DNA of 64,000 nt from Cellulomonas sp. NTE-D12 (GCF_027923705.1 NZ_AP026442.1:1488001-1552000), one strand, 5' to 3'; positions 25,289 to 34,735 are shown, counted from the first letter of the stretch. Numbers and translations are program-made. Notes: generated from the letters alone by a model not told the origin.

Positions 25289-25537
25289 TCAGGCCTGTGC
25301 GCCGGCGATGAACGACACGGCGTCGCCGACGGTGGCGAGGTTCTTGACCTCGTCGTCGGGGATGGTGACCGAGAACTTCTCCTCGGCCAGCGTGACGATC
25401 GTCATCATCGAGAGCGAGTCGATGTCGAGGTCGTCGGTGAAGGACTTCTCGGGCAGGACGGAGTCGGTCGGCAGGCCGGTCTCCTCGCTGACGATCTCGG
25501 CCAGGCCGGCCAGGATCTCCTGCTCGGTGTACGCCAT
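25289..25537 (-). CDS. acpP: Acyl carrier protein
   Basis: This 82-residue acidic protein has the phosphopantetheine attachment site DIDSLSM, with Ser41. It carries growing acyl chains for the fab enzymes and presumably donates octanoyl groups for lipoate synthesis by LipB. The ATG at 25537 is preceded by GAGGAGAACC. It lies between fabH and fabF in the operon. Confidence 0.96.
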   Translation of the reverse strand: MAYTEQEILAGLAEIVSEETGLPTDSVLPEKSFTDDLDIDSLSMMTIVTLAEEKFSVTIPDDEVKNLATVGDAVSFIAGAQA

Positions 25538-25598
25538 GGGGGTTCTCCTCGTGTCGGTGGTGCGGGTCGGACGAAACCTACAGCGGGTCGCGACGGCG

Positions 25599-26606
25599 TC
25601 AGGGCAGCACGACGACCTGGGCGGCGTACACCAGCCCCGCGCCGAAGCCGATCTGCAGGCACAGGTCGCCGGACTTCGCCTTGCCCTCGCGGCGCAGACG
25701 CTCCGTCGCCAGGGGGATCGAGGCGGCCGACGTGTTGCCGGTGTCGGCGATGTCACGTCCGACCACGACGGTCTCGGGCAGCTTCAGCTGCTTGATCAGC
25801 AGGTCGATGATCCGCATGTTCGCCTGGTGCGGCACGAAGACGTCGATCTGGTCGGCCGTCACGCCGGCGGCGTCCAGCGCCTTCTGCGCGATCGGGGCCA
25901 TCTGCCAGACGGCCCACTTGAACACCGACTGACCCTCCTGCCGCAGCGTCGGCCAGCCGAGCGAGGAGTCCTCGCGCCACTGCAGCCACGAGTGCGTCTG
26001 CCGGATCAGCTGGGACTGCCCGCCGTCGGACCCCCAGACCGTCGGGCCGATGCCCGGGAAGTCCGACGGACCGACGACGACGGCACCGGCGCCGTCGCCC
26101 AGCAGGAACGAGATCGACCGGTCGGTCGGGTCGACGAACTCGCTCATCTTCTCGGCGCCGATCACCAGCACGTTGCGCGCGGCTCCGGCCCGGACCAGGG
26201 CGTCGGCCTGGCCGATGCCGTAGCAGTAGCCCGCGCACGCCGCCGAGATGTCGTAGGCGGCAGCCGGCGTCGCACCGATCCGGTCGGCGACGATCGCGGC
26301 GCCGGCCGGCGTCTGGTGGAAGTAGGTGACGGTCGACAGGATCACCGCGTCGATGTCCGCACCGGTCAGCCCGGCGTCGGCGATCGCGGCGCGGGCCGCC
26401 TCCTCGGCGAGGTCCAGCACCGAGACGTCGGCGCCGGCCCGGCGCCGGGTGACGATGCCGGTGCGCTGCTGGATCCACTCGTCGGACGAGTCGATCGGGC
26501 CGACCAGCTCGTCGTTCGGGACGACGCGCTCGCCGCGTGCGCCTCCGAGACCGAGGATCCGGCTGTGCGCGGCACCGCTGGACTGCGTCAGGGTGGGACG
26601 GGTCAC
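25599..26606 (-). CDS. fabH: 3-oxoacyl-ACP synthase III
   Basis: The GTG at 26606 overlaps the fabD stop and gives 335 residues. The thiolase-fold triad is Cys124 (SAACAGY), His260 (PHQAN) and Asn291 (TGNTSAAS). FabH starts fatty acid synthesis from acyl-CoA and malonyl-ACP; actinobacterial enzymes often accept branched primers. Its ribosome site lies inside the end of fabD, so the two are translationally coupled. Confidence 0.96.
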   Translation of the reverse strand: MTRPTLTQSSGAAHSRILGLGGARGERVVPNDELVGPIDSSDEWIQQRTGIVTRRRAGADVSVLDLAEEAARAAIADAGLTGADIDAVILSTVTYFHQTPAGAAIVADRIGATPAAAYDISAACAGYCYGIGQADALVRAGAARNVLVIGAEKMSEFVDPTDRSISFLLGDGAGAVVVGPSDFPGIGPTVWGSDGGQSQLIRQTHSWLQWREDSSLGWPTLRQEGQSVFKWAVWQMAPIAQKALDAAGVTADQIDVFVPHQANMRIIDLLIKQLKLPETVVVGRDIADTGNTSAASIPLATERLRREGKAKSGDLCLQIGFGAGLVYAAQVVVLP

Positions 26607-27577
26607 TGCTGCTCCTTCGCGGTGGGCGCGGTGTGCCGCAGCACGAGGTCCCGCGCGGCGTCCAGGTCGGCCGGCGACTTCAGCGCGACGGTCTCGACCC
26701 CGGGCAGCGTACGCCGGGCCAGTCCGGTCAGGACGCCGCCGGGGGCGACCTCGAGCAGCCCGGTCACGCCCTGCTCGGCCATCGTCTGCTGGCACAGGTC
26801 CCACCGGACCGGACGCGCGACCTGCGCGACGACGCGGGCGAGGGCCTCGGCGCCGGACGAGACGAGCTCGCCGTCGGCGTTGCTGAGCAGCGGGGTGGTC
26901 GGGTCCGCGGGCACCACCTGGTCGGCTGCCGCCTGCAGGTCAGCCACCGCGGGGGCCATCACGTCCGTGTGGAACGCTCCGGCGACCTGCAGGGCGATGA
27001 TCCGCGCCTTGGCCGGCGGCTCTGCGGCCAGCGCCGCGAGGCGGTCCAGCGGGCCGGCGGCGACCACCTGCCCGCCACCGTTGACGTTGGCGGCCACGAG
27101 CCCGTGCCGGGCGATCGCGGTCAGCACCTCCTGCGGGTCGCCGCCGAGCACGGCGCTCATCCCGGTGGTCGGTCCGGCAGCGGCCGCCCGTGCCATCGCG
27201 GCGCCCCGCACGGCGACCAGGCGCAGCGCCTCGTCGTCGGACACCACGCCCGAGATCGCCAGCGCCGCAAGCTCTCCCACCGAGTGCCCCCCGACGCCGC
27301 CCAGTCGTCCGGCGACCACCTCGGTCCACCCGGCGGTGGGCTCGGAGGCGCCGAGGACCGCTCGCAACGACGCGAGTGCCGAGGCGACCAGCAGGGGCTG
27401 GGCGACGGCCGTGTCGCGGATGGTGTCGGCGTCCGACGTGGTGCCGTGGCGGACCAGGTCGACGCCCGTCACCTCCGCGGCGCGGTGGAGCGCGGGGGCC
27501 ACACCGGGCACCTCGAGCCAGGGGGTGAGCATGCCGGGGGACTGGGCACCCTGGCCGGGGCAGACGACGACGAGCAC
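26603..27577 (-). CDS. fabD: Malonyl-CoA:ACP transacylase
   Basis: This 324-residue enzyme has the GHSVGE nucleophile motif (Ser99), the N-terminal CPGQGAQ and catalytic His203 in AGAFHTDV. It moves malonyl groups from CoA to ACP. The start is the GTG at 27577. No clear ribosome site precedes it, and CACAGT lies 6 nt upstream, so initiation may be leaderless. A 19-bp inverted repeat about 67 bp upstream is a candidate FasR site. Confidence 0.95.
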   Translation of the reverse strand: MLVVVCPGQGAQSPGMLTPWLEVPGVAPALHRAAEVTGVDLVRHGTTSDADTIRDTAVAQPLLVASALASLRAVLGASEPTAGWTEVVAGRLGGVGGHSVGELAALAISGVVSDDEALRLVAVRGAAMARAAAAGPTTGMSAVLGGDPQEVLTAIARHGLVAANVNGGGQVVAAGPLDRLAALAAEPPAKARIIALQVAGAFHTDVMAPAVADLQAAADQVVPADPTTPLLSNADGELVSSGAEALARVVAQVARPVRWDLCQQTMAEQGVTGLLEVAPGGVLTGLARRTLPGVETVALKSPADLDAARDLVLRHTAPTAKEQQ

Positions 27578-27643
27578 CCGACCACTGTGCCGGGTGACGT
27601 CAACCCGTCCCGGTCACGGCGGGCACCAACCTCGTCGGACGCC

Positions 27644-27662
27644 CTTGTGAGAGTCCTACAAG
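27644..27662 (-). promoter_or_regulatory. Candidate FasR operator upstream of fabD
   Basis: CTTGT and ACAAG arms are separated by 9 nt. The same architecture, and 12 of 19 bases, recurs just upstream of fasR at 28959-28977. It sits about 67 bp before the fabD start and overlaps the end of the fasR gene region, a position typical for an activator. Confidence 0.55.
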
Positions 27663-27666
27663 CCGA

Positions 27667-28938
27667 TCAGCTCGCGGGCGCCACGCCGTCGAGGCGCCCG
27701 AGCGCGACCGACGTCTGGAGCACGTACGAGTCGCGTGCATCCAGCGGGTCCCAGCCCGTGATCTCCGCGACGCGACGCAGGCGGTACCGGACCGTGTTCG
27801 GGTGCACGTAGAGCGACCGCGCCGCGGCCTCGAGCGAACGTCCGGTGCCGAGGTACGCGGTCAGGGTGTCGAGCAGGGCGCCCTGGCCCGCGGCGAGCGG
27901 CGCGTAGGCCCGCGCGACCAGCTGGCGGCGGGCGGTGGTGTCCCCGACCAGGACACGTTCCGGGAGCAGCTCGTCCGCCTGGACCGGTCGTGGGGCGTTC
28001 GCCCAGGCCGCGGCCGCCTGGAGACCGGCCAGCGCTGCCCGGGCCGAGCGTGCGCAGTCGGCGAGGTCCTGGGCCGGCGGCCCCACCACGACGGGCCCCG
28101 GACCGAACCGCGGCAGCAGGCTGGTCACCACGGCACCGAGGTCCCCGTCGCCGGAGAGGAACACGACGAGGCGGTCGCCCTGGATGCCGACGAGGACGTC
28201 GGCCTCGCGACGCGTCGCGCGGCGCAGGTCGGTGGCGCGAACCTCCTCCAGCGAGGACGTCGTCGTGCCGACCACCACGAGCATCGCGCCGTGGCCGCGC
28301 CAGCCGAGCGCGGCGACCCTGGACCGGAGCGAGTCGTCGACGTCGCCGCGGACCAGCGAGTCGACGACCAGCGCCTCGAGGCGGGCGTCCCACGCGCCCC
28401 GCACCTCCGCCGCCCGGGCGTAGACGTCCGCCGCCGAGAAGGCGACCTCGCGGGAGTAGCGCAGCACCGCCTCGCGCAGCTCCCGCTCCTCGCCCGGGGC
28501 GGCGAGGCGGTCGCTGTGCGCCTCGACGACGTCCACGCCGATGCGCACCAGCTGCAGCGTGTGCTGCAACGAGATCGACCGGGTGAGCTCGGGCGGTGCG
28601 CCGGAGAAGATCTCCCCGGCTCCGGCGGGTGCGCGGGTCGGGTCCGAGAACCACTGCACGAAGGCGGTGATGCCCGCCTGGGCGACCAGCCCCACCCACG
28701 ACCGGTCCTCGGCGGGCAGTGCCCGGTACCACTCGAGGTCGGCGTCGAGGCGGCGCATCGTCGCCGCGGCGAGGTCGCCCGCGGCCTCCCGCACGCGGCG
28801 CTGCGTCTCCGGGCTGGTGGAGGGGGACGGGGCCACCCGTGGTCCGCGGGGCGGGCGGTGCGTGCCGTCGGGGCCCCGTCCCGCTGTCGTCGACGTACGA
28901 CCGTCAGCGGGTCCGCCACGGGGGCTCGCAGGGTTCAT
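27667..28938 (-). CDS. fasR: FasR-type transcriptional activator of fatty acid synthesis (PucR/CdaR C-terminal HTH)
   Basis: This 423-residue protein ends with a PucR-type HTH (TLTAYLGTGRSLEAAARSLY and VHPNTVRYRLRRV). The N-terminal half is helical. In Streptomyces the gene in this position upstream of fabD encodes FasR, which activates fabD-fabH-acpP-fabF, and the gene order here is the same. The ATG at 28938 lies 6 nt after TATGCT (28945-28950), which suggests a leaderless start; a GTG at 28959 is a less likely alternative. The second CTTGT-N9-ACAA repeat lies at its promoter, so it may regulate itself. Confidence 0.9.
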   Translation of the reverse strand: MNPASPRGGPADGRTSTTAGRGPDGTHRPPRGPRVAPSPSTSPETQRRVREAAGDLAAATMRRLDADLEWYRALPAEDRSWVGLVAQAGITAFVQWFSDPTRAPAGAGEIFSGAPPELTRSISLQHTLQLVRIGVDVVEAHSDRLAAPGEERELREAVLRYSREVAFSAADVYARAAEVRGAWDARLEALVVDSLVRGDVDDSLRSRVAALGWRGHGAMLVVVGTTTSSLEEVRATDLRRATRREADVLVGIQGDRLVVFLSGDGDLGAVVTSLLPRFGPGPVVVGPPAQDLADCARSARAALAGLQAAAAWANAPRPVQADELLPERVLVGDTTARRQLVARAYAPLAAGQGALLDTLTAYLGTGRSLEAAARSLYVHPNTVRYRLRRVAEITGWDPLDARDSYVLQTSVALGRLDGVAPAS

Positions 28939-28958
28939 GCCCGGAGCATACGGGCGCA

Positions 28959-28977
28959 CTTGTGGGGAGTCGACAAA
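28959..28977. promoter_or_regulatory. Second CTTGT-N9-ACAA repeat at the fasR promoter
   Basis: CTTGT at 28959-28963 and ACAAA at 28973-28977 are 9 nt apart, as in the site before fabD. It overlaps the region just upstream of the fasR -10 box and lies in the divergent gap to the gene at 29087. Confidence 0.5.
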
Positions 28978-29086
28978 CTGCCCGGAACGCGTCGTCGGGC
29001 GGCGGAGGTCACGGCGGGCACCAGGCGGCCCTGCACGGGCTCCGGGTGGCCGGGTGCGGCGAGACGCCCTCGGCTATGGTCGCTGC

Positions 29087-29773
29087 ATGGCACTCCTGCC
29101 TCGTCTCCGTCAGCTGATCCGACGCCCGTCGTCGGCATCACGCGTCGGAGCGCGTCGTCCGACGTCGAGCCAGCGTCGCGGCGACACCCTCCACGAGGAC
29201 GCGCTGCGGTCCATGCTGGCGGACGACCCGAACAACGAGCGGGCGTTCCAGGCGCTCGCCGAGATCGTCCGGCGCCGGGCGGCGGAGTCGGTCGCCGACC
29301 AGGACCCGCTGACGGCGCCGGCCGACGAGCAGGAGCGGCGGCACGCCGCCGACCTCGCCGTCTGGGCGCTCGCCGAGGAGTTCGCCGGCAACCCGCGCGG
29401 GTGGTACCCGCTCATCGAGCTGGCCCGGCTGTCGGTGCACGACGACCACGACGGGACCATGCGGCGCGTGGTGACGGCCGCCGAGCGCGACCCTTCCGGA
29501 CGCGCCCTGGCCCAAGGCCTGGCGCTGCTGCGCGAGGCCGGTCAGCCGGTCGAGGCGCTCGGGCTCGGCGTGGGTCACTGGCGGCCCCGCGAGCACGATC
29601 CGGAGGTGGCGCGCGAGCTGGTGCTCGCGTCCATCGAGGCCGGGCGGCCGCTGGACGCCAAGCAGCACCTCGACGCGTTGTCGCTCTACCCCGACCAGGC
29701 AGCCGTGCAGCCGATGCGGGCGGAGCTGACCCAGGCGGTCGCCGAAGCGGAGCAGGCCCTCCCGGGCACCTGA
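29087..29773 (+). CDS. Conserved hypothetical helical protein, possibly TPR-like
   Basis: This 228-residue soluble protein has an Arg-rich N-terminus (about 30 residues) followed by helical pairs such as NNERAFQALAEIVRRRAAES, ADLAVWALAEEFAGNPRGWY and ARELVLASIEAGRPLDAKQH. The spacing recalls tetratricopeptide repeats. I cannot assign a function. The ATG is 6 nt after TATGGT (29075-29080) with no ribosome site, so the mRNA is probably leaderless. It is divergent from fasR and convergent with aceE. Confidence 0.75.
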   Translation: MALLPRLRQLIRRPSSASRVGARRPTSSQRRGDTLHEDALRSMLADDPNNERAFQALAEIVRRRAAESVADQDPLTAPADEQERRHAADLAVWALAEEFAGNPRGWYPLIELARLSVHDDHDGTMRRVVTAAERDPSGRALAQGLALLREAGQPVEALGLGVGHWRPREHDPEVARELVLASIEAGRPLDAKQHLDALSLYPDQAAVQPMRAELTQAVAEAEQALPGT

Positions 29774-29850
29774 CCCCCGTGCCACGGCGCCCTGGCGCCC
29801 GTGCGGCTTCAGGGAGGCGCGGACCGTGGTGCGCTGCCGCCGACAGCACC

Positions 29851-29881
29851 GCGGCCCGCCCGGATGCACCGGACGGGCCGC
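29851..29881. terminator. Bidirectional terminator before aceE 3' end
   Basis: Arms GCGGCCCGCCCGG and CCGGACGGGCCGC pair over 13 positions with one C-A mismatch around an ATGCA loop. It lies in the convergent gap between the gene at 29087 and aceE. Confidence 0.65.
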
Positions 29882-29900
29882 GTCGTAGGACCGGTACGGA

Positions 29901-32648
29901 TCAGCTGTCGCCGCCCGTGGCGCCCGAGGTGCCGGCCGTGACGTCGTAGAGCCGGTACCGCTCGATGGCCTGGCCCGGCAGGGACGGGTCCACCGCACCC
30001 TCGGCGACCAGCTGCTGCAGCACCCGCACGGCGACCGACGGACCGTCGATCTTGAAGTGGCGGCGTGCGGCGGCGCGCGTGTCCGAGAACCCGAACCCGT
30101 CGGCACCGAGGGTGGCGTACCGGCCGGGGATCCACGCGCGCACCTGGTCGGGGACCAGGTGGTCGAAGTCCGACGTCGCGACGAACGGGCCCTCCGCACC
30201 GGCGAGCTTGGCGGTCAGGTACGGCACGCGTGCCGGCTCGCCGGGGTGCAGGAAGGCGTGCTCGTCGGCGGCGAGGCCGTCGCGGCGCAGCTCGTTCCAG
30301 CTGGTCACCGACCAGACCGCGGCGCGCACGCCCCAGTCCTCGGCGAGCAGCTGCTGCGCCTCGAGCGCCCACGGGACGCCCACGCCGGACGCGAGGATCT
30401 GGGCGCGGGGTCCGTCGCCCTCGGCCGGGCTGACCAGGTAGATGCCGCGCAGGATGCCCTCGACGTCCACGTTCTCCGGCTCCGCGGGCTGCGGCATCGG
30501 CTCGTTGTAGACGGTCAGGTAGTAGACGACGTTCGGGTCGCGCCCGTCGGTCCCGTCGCCGTACATGCGCTCGATGCCGTCCCGCACGATGTGCCGGATC
30601 TCGTACCCGTACGCCGGGTCGTAGTGGACGACGTGCGGCATGGTCGCGGCCAGCACCGGCGAGTGGCCGTCGGCGTGCTGCAGACCCTCACCGGTCAGGG
30701 TGGTCCGGCCCGCGGTGGCGCCGACCAGGAACCCGCGGGCCATCTGGTCGCCGGCGGCCCAGAACTGGTCGCCGGTCCGCTGGAACCCGAACATCGAGTA
30801 GTAGAAGTAGAACGGGATCAGCGGCTCGCCGTGCGTGGCGTAGCTGGTGCCCGTGGCCTGGAACGCCGAGGCGGAACCGGCCTCGTTGATGCCGGTGTGC
30901 ATGATCTGGCCGGACGGCGACTCCTTGTAGGAGAGCATCAGCTCACGGTCGACCGCCATGTAGTGCTGCCCGAGCGTGTTGAAGATCTTGGCGCTCGGGA
31001 AGAGGGCGTCGAGGCCGAACGTGCGGGCCTCGTCCGGGACGATCGGCACCAGGCGGGAGCCGATGGCCTTGTCCTTGACCAGGTCCTTGAACAGCTGGAC
31101 CAGGGCCATCGTCGTGGCCACCTGCTGCGTGCCCGAGCCCTTGGCCAGCCGCTCGTACACCTTGGGCTCCGGCAGGACCAGCGGCTTGTACGTCGCGCGG
31201 CGCTCCGGGACGAAGCCGCCCAGCTGACGACGCCGCTCCAGCATGTACTGGATGGCCTCGTCGTCCGGACCCGGGTTGTAGTACGGCGGGAGGTACGGGT
31301 TCTCCTCGAGCTGCGCGTCCGTGATGGGCAGGTGCAACGTGTCGCGGAGGGTCTTCAGCTCGTCGACCTTGAGCTTCTTCATCTGGTGCGTCGCGTTGCG
31401 GCCGGCGAACCCGGAGCCGAGCCCGTAGCCCTTGATGGTGTGGGCGAGGATGACCGTCGGCTGACCGGTGTGCTCGCGGGCGGCCTTGTAGGCCGCGTAC
31501 ACCTTGCGGTAGTCGTGGCCGCCACGCTTGAGCGCCCAGATGTCGTCGTCCGTCATGTTCTCGACGAGCTTCTTGGTCCGCGGGTCGCGGCCGAAGAAGT
31601 GCTCGCGGATGAACGCGCCGTCCTCCGCCCGGTACGTCTGGAAGTCGCCGTCCGGGGTGACGTTCATCAGGTTGACCAGGGCGCGGTCCTTGTCCGCGTT
31701 GAGCAGGACGTCCCACTCGCGGCCCCAGATCACCTTGATGACGTTCCAGCCGGCGCCACGGAACTGCGCCTCGAGCTCCTGGATGATCTTGCCGTTGCCG
31801 CGCACCGGACCGTCCAGCCGCTGCAGGTTGCAGTTGACGACGAACGTCAGGTTGTCCAGGCCCTGCGACGAGGCGAGCTGCAGCATGCCGCGCGACTCCG
31901 GCTCGTCCATCTCGCCGTCGCCGAGGAACGCCCACACGTCCTGCTGGCTGGTGTCCTTGATGCCGCGCTCGTGCAGGTAGCGGTTGGTCCACGCCTGGTA
32001 GATCGCCGACGACGGGCCGAGGCCCATGGACACGGTCGGGAACTCCCACAGGTCGGGCAGCAGGCGGGGGTGCGGGTAGGACGGCAGACCGCCGCCCGGG
32101 TGGGACAGCTCCTGGCGGAACCCGTCGAGCTGCTCGGCGCTCAGACGGCCCTCGAGGAAGGCGCGGGCGTACACGCCGGGGGAGGCGTGGCCCTGGAAGT
32201 AGACCTGGTCACCGCCGCCCGGGTGGTCCTTGCCGCGGAAGAAGTGGTTGAGGCCGACCTCGTAGAGCGTCGCGACGGACGCGTACGACGAGATGTGCCC
32301 GCCGACGGCGACGCCGGGCCGCTGCGCGCGGGTCACCATCACGGCCGCGTTCCAGCGGATCAGGCGCCGGTACTGGCGCTCCATCACCTCGTCACCGGGG
32401 AAGTACGGCTCGTTGTGCACCGCGATCGTGTTCACGTACGGCGTGTTGAGAGAGGCCGGGATCGCGACGTTCCGCTGCCGGGCGTGCCGCAGCATGCTCA
32501 TCAGCACGTAGCGAGCGCGGGGACCGCCCTCCGAGTCGATCAGCCCGTCCAGCGACTCGAGCCACTCCCCGGTCTCCTCGGGGTCGATGTCCGGAACCTG
32601 GCTGAGAAGTCCGCCGATGAGGGGACCCGTCTCGTCGATCGACGCCAC
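29901..32648 (-). CDS. aceE: Pyruvate dehydrogenase E1 component, homodimeric
   Basis: This 915-residue AceE decarboxylates pyruvate with thiamine diphosphate and passes acetyl to lipoyl-E2. The TPP/Mg site is GDGEMDEPES followed by NCNLQRLDG. The N-terminal GHISSYASVATLYEVG and C-terminal transketolase domains are complete. I chose the GTG at 32648 because AAGGAG lies 5 nt upstream; the frame continues to 32933 without a site. It stands alone; matching E2 and E3 genes lie about 26-32 kb away in the window (58760-62044), a split typical of actinobacteria where E2 is shared. Confidence 0.95.
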   Translation of the reverse strand: MASIDETGPLIGGLLSQVPDIDPEETGEWLESLDGLIDSEGGPRARYVLMSMLRHARQRNVAIPASLNTPYVNTIAVHNEPYFPGDEVMERQYRRLIRWNAAVMVTRAQRPGVAVGGHISSYASVATLYEVGLNHFFRGKDHPGGGDQVYFQGHASPGVYARAFLEGRLSAEQLDGFRQELSHPGGGLPSYPHPRLLPDLWEFPTVSMGLGPSSAIYQAWTNRYLHERGIKDTSQQDVWAFLGDGEMDEPESRGMLQLASSQGLDNLTFVVNCNLQRLDGPVRGNGKIIQELEAQFRGAGWNVIKVIWGREWDVLLNADKDRALVNLMNVTPDGDFQTYRAEDGAFIREHFFGRDPRTKKLVENMTDDDIWALKRGGHDYRKVYAAYKAAREHTGQPTVILAHTIKGYGLGSGFAGRNATHQMKKLKVDELKTLRDTLHLPITDAQLEENPYLPPYYNPGPDDEAIQYMLERRRQLGGFVPERRATYKPLVLPEPKVYERLAKGSGTQQVATTMALVQLFKDLVKDKAIGSRLVPIVPDEARTFGLDALFPSAKIFNTLGQHYMAVDRELMLSYKESPSGQIMHTGINEAGSASAFQATGTSYATHGEPLIPFYFYYSMFGFQRTGDQFWAAGDQMARGFLVGATAGRTTLTGEGLQHADGHSPVLAATMPHVVHYDPAYGYEIRHIVRDGIERMYGDGTDGRDPNVVYYLTVYNEPMPQPAEPENVDVEGILRGIYLVSPAEGDGPRAQILASGVGVPWALEAQQLLAEDWGVRAAVWSVTSWNELRRDGLAADEHAFLHPGEPARVPYLTAKLAGAEGPFVATSDFDHLVPDQVRAWIPGRYATLGADGFGFSDTRAAARRHFKIDGPSVAVRVLQQLVAEGAVDPSLPGQAIERYRLYDVTAGTSGATGGDS

Positions 32649-32926
32649 CTTCGCTCCTTGCGCTCTCGTGCACGCCGGGACGTTGGTCGCCCCGGTGCGC
32701 ATCCGGTCCCTCCGCGGGTGGCGGCTGTGGCCGCGGCGCATCGGGCAGTGCCCCACATTCTCCGCCGTCCGTGGGCCGAAAGTCACACGAGGACCCGTGC
32801 CGCAGCGTGACGTCGGCGACACCGGGCGGCGCGCGGCGCCTGAGAGCTCTTGTCGGGGCCAACCGGAGGTGCGTGGGCTAGCGTGTGCGGTCATCAGCAG
32901 GTCGGCCCGAAGGGAGCAGTCAGGTC

Positions 32927-33346
32927 GTGTCATCCACCGCGGACGACGCAGCCGCGCAGGCGGCGCATCTGGGTTTCATCTCCGGGCAGGTGATCCAGGA
33001 GTTCGGTTACGACGACGACGTCGACGAGGACCTGCGCCGGGGGCTCGAGGCCCTGACGGGTTCGGAGCTGGTCGACGAGGACTACGACGACGTCACCGAC
33101 GGCGCCCTGATCTGGTTCCGGGAGGACGACGGCGACCTGACCGACGCCCTGGTGGACGCCATGACGGTGCTGGACGGCGCCGGACCGATCTGGGTGCTGA
33201 CGCCCAAGGCCGGCCGTGCCGGCCACGTGTCGCACAGCGACATCGAGGAGGCCGCCACGACGTCGGGCCTGCACGCGATGTCGACCTTCTCGATCGCCCC
33301 GGACTGGTCCGCCACGCGGCTGGCGACCCGCGGCCGGGGTCGCTGA
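32927..33346 (+). CDS. DUF3052 family protein
   Basis: This 139-residue acidic protein matches the actinobacterial DUF3052 family: GFISGQVIQEFGYDDDVDED, GALIWFREDDGDLTDALVDA and PIWVLTPKAGRAGHV. It often lies next to aceE, divergently transcribed as here. Its role is unknown. The GTG at 32927 has AGGGAG about 10 nt upstream, and a TAGCGT box at 32879-32884 could be its -10, giving a short normal leader. Confidence 0.88.
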   Translation: MSSTADDAAAQAAHLGFISGQVIQEFGYDDDVDEDLRRGLEALTGSELVDEDYDDVTDGALIWFREDDGDLTDALVDAMTVLDGAGPIWVLTPKAGRAGHVSHSDIEEAATTSGLHAMSTFSIAPDWSATRLATRGRGR

Positions 33347-33370
33347 CCGTTCCGCACGGACGCGGAGCGG
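33347..33370. terminator. Hairpin between DUF3052 gene and tRNA-Val
   Basis: CCGTTCCGC and GCGGAGCGG pair over 9 bp with one G-T pair around an ACGGAC loop. It starts directly after the DUF3052 stop and could stop transcription from both sides. Confidence 0.6.
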
Positions 33371-33390
33371 CGACCAGGGAGCGACGAGGG

Positions 33391-33464
33391 TGGGCCCGGC
33401 CGGTCTCGAACCGACGACCTCCGCGGTGTAAGCGCGGCGCTCTGACCAACTGAGCTACAGGCCC
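33391..33464 (-). tRNA. tRNA-Val (TAC)
   Basis: This 74-nt cloverleaf has acceptor GGGCCTG/CGGGCCC, D-arm GCTCAGTTGGTCAGAGC, anticodon loop CTTACAC with TAC, and T-arm GTCGGTTCGAGACCGGC. The discriminator is A and CCA is not encoded. Confidence 0.96.
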
Positions 33465-33514
33465 CGAGGACGCCACAGCCTAGCGGTGCCCGGCTGGGCG
33501 ATAGGTTGGCGGCG

Positions 33515-34735
33515 ATGAGCGCCTCGAGCCCACCACCCCCCGGTACGCCGACGCTGGCGCAGGTGGTCCGTGCGCTCGACGGGCGGTATCCGCCCGCGAC
33601 GGCACAGTCGTGGGACTCCGTGGGCCTCGTCGTCGGGGACCCGGAACAGGCCGTGCGGCGGGTGCTGTTCGCCGTCGACCCCGTCGCCGCCGTCGTGGAC
33701 GAGGCGCTGGAGTGGGGCGCCGATCTGGTCGTCACCCACCACCCCCTCTTCCTGCGCCCCGTGCACTCCGTCGCCGTGACGACCTTCAAGGGGTCGGTCG
33801 TGCACCGGCTGCTGCGCGGCGGCGCCGCGCTGTACAACGCCCACACGAACGCCGACGCGGCCGCCGACGGCGTCGCCGACGCCCTGGCGGCGGCGGTCGG
33901 CCTCGTGGACACCCGGCCTCTGGTCGCGGACCCGGGACCCGCGCTCGACAAGCACGTGGTGTTCGTGCCCGTGGGCGGCGCGGAGCAGCTGGTCGACGCG
34001 ATGGCGGCCGCGGGTGCGGGAGCGTTGGGCGAGTACAGCCGGTGCGCGTGGTCGAGCACGGGCGAGGGCACGTTCGTGCCGTCCGGGGACGCGCACCCGG
34101 CTGTCGGGGCACCGGGGGAGCGGGCGCACGTCGTGGAGGCGCGGGTCGAGATGGTCGCGACCCGCGACCGGCGCGCGGCCGTGGTCGCCGCGATGCGCTC
34201 CGCGCACCCGTACGAGGAGCCGGCGTTCGACGTGCTGGAGCTCGCGGCGCTGCCGGGCGGCACAGGTCTCGGTCGGGTCGGGCGACTGCCCACCCCGACG
34301 ACCCTCGACGCCTTCGCACGTGCGGTCGCGGCGGCCCTGCCGGCCACACCCCAGGGTGTGCGGTACGCCGGTGCGTCCGACCTTCGCGTCGAGAGTGTGG
34401 CGGTGCTCGGCGGCTCGGGCGACAGCGAGCTCGATGCCGTCCGCGCGGCCGGGGTGGACGTGTACGTGACGTCCGACCTGCGCCACCACCCCGCCTCCGA
34501 GCAGCGCGAGCGTGCGCTGTTCGAGTCGCCGACGGGCGTCCCCGCGCTGGTCGACACCGCGCACTTCGCCTCGGAGTGGCCGTGGTTGCGCCGCGCCGCA
34601 GCGGCGCTCGAACGAGACCTCGGCGCGGTGGGCGCTACCGTGAGCACCCGCGTCAGCACCCTGCGCACCGATCCGTGGACCGCCCGTGTGGACGGTCCGG
34701 CGCCGCTGGCCGGCGCATCCGAAGGAGACTCGTGA
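33515..34735 (+). CDS. Nif3-like dinuclear metal centre protein
   Basis: This 406-residue protein belongs to the Nif3/YbgI (GTP cyclohydrolase I type 2-like) family. It has SWDSVGLVVGDP, the metal-site VVTHHPLF, YNAHTNAD and, at the end, DLRHHPASEQ and DTAHFASEWP. A CutA-like insert sits in the middle (about 175-290). Its biochemical role is unsettled. The ATG at 33515 follows TAGGTT (33502-33507) by 7 nt with no ribosome site; a TTG at 33506 is unlikely. It opens a three-gene run with the zinc-ribbon and phosphatase genes, as in mycobacteria (Rv2230c-Rv2228c order). Confidence 0.9.
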   Translation: MSASSPPPPGTPTLAQVVRALDGRYPPATAQSWDSVGLVVGDPEQAVRRVLFAVDPVAAVVDEALEWGADLVVTHHPLFLRPVHSVAVTTFKGSVVHRLLRGGAALYNAHTNADAAADGVADALAAAVGLVDTRPLVADPGPALDKHVVFVPVGGAEQLVDAMAAAGAGALGEYSRCAWSSTGEGTFVPSGDAHPAVGAPGERAHVVEARVEMVATRDRRAAVVAAMRSAHPYEEPAFDVLELAALPGGTGLGRVGRLPTPTTLDAFARAVAAALPATPQGVRYAGASDLRVESVAVLGGSGDSELDAVRAAGVDVYVTSDLRHHPASEQRERALFESPTGVPALVDTAHFASEWPWLRRAAAALERDLGAVGATVSTRVSTLRTDPWTARVDGPAPLAGASEGDS

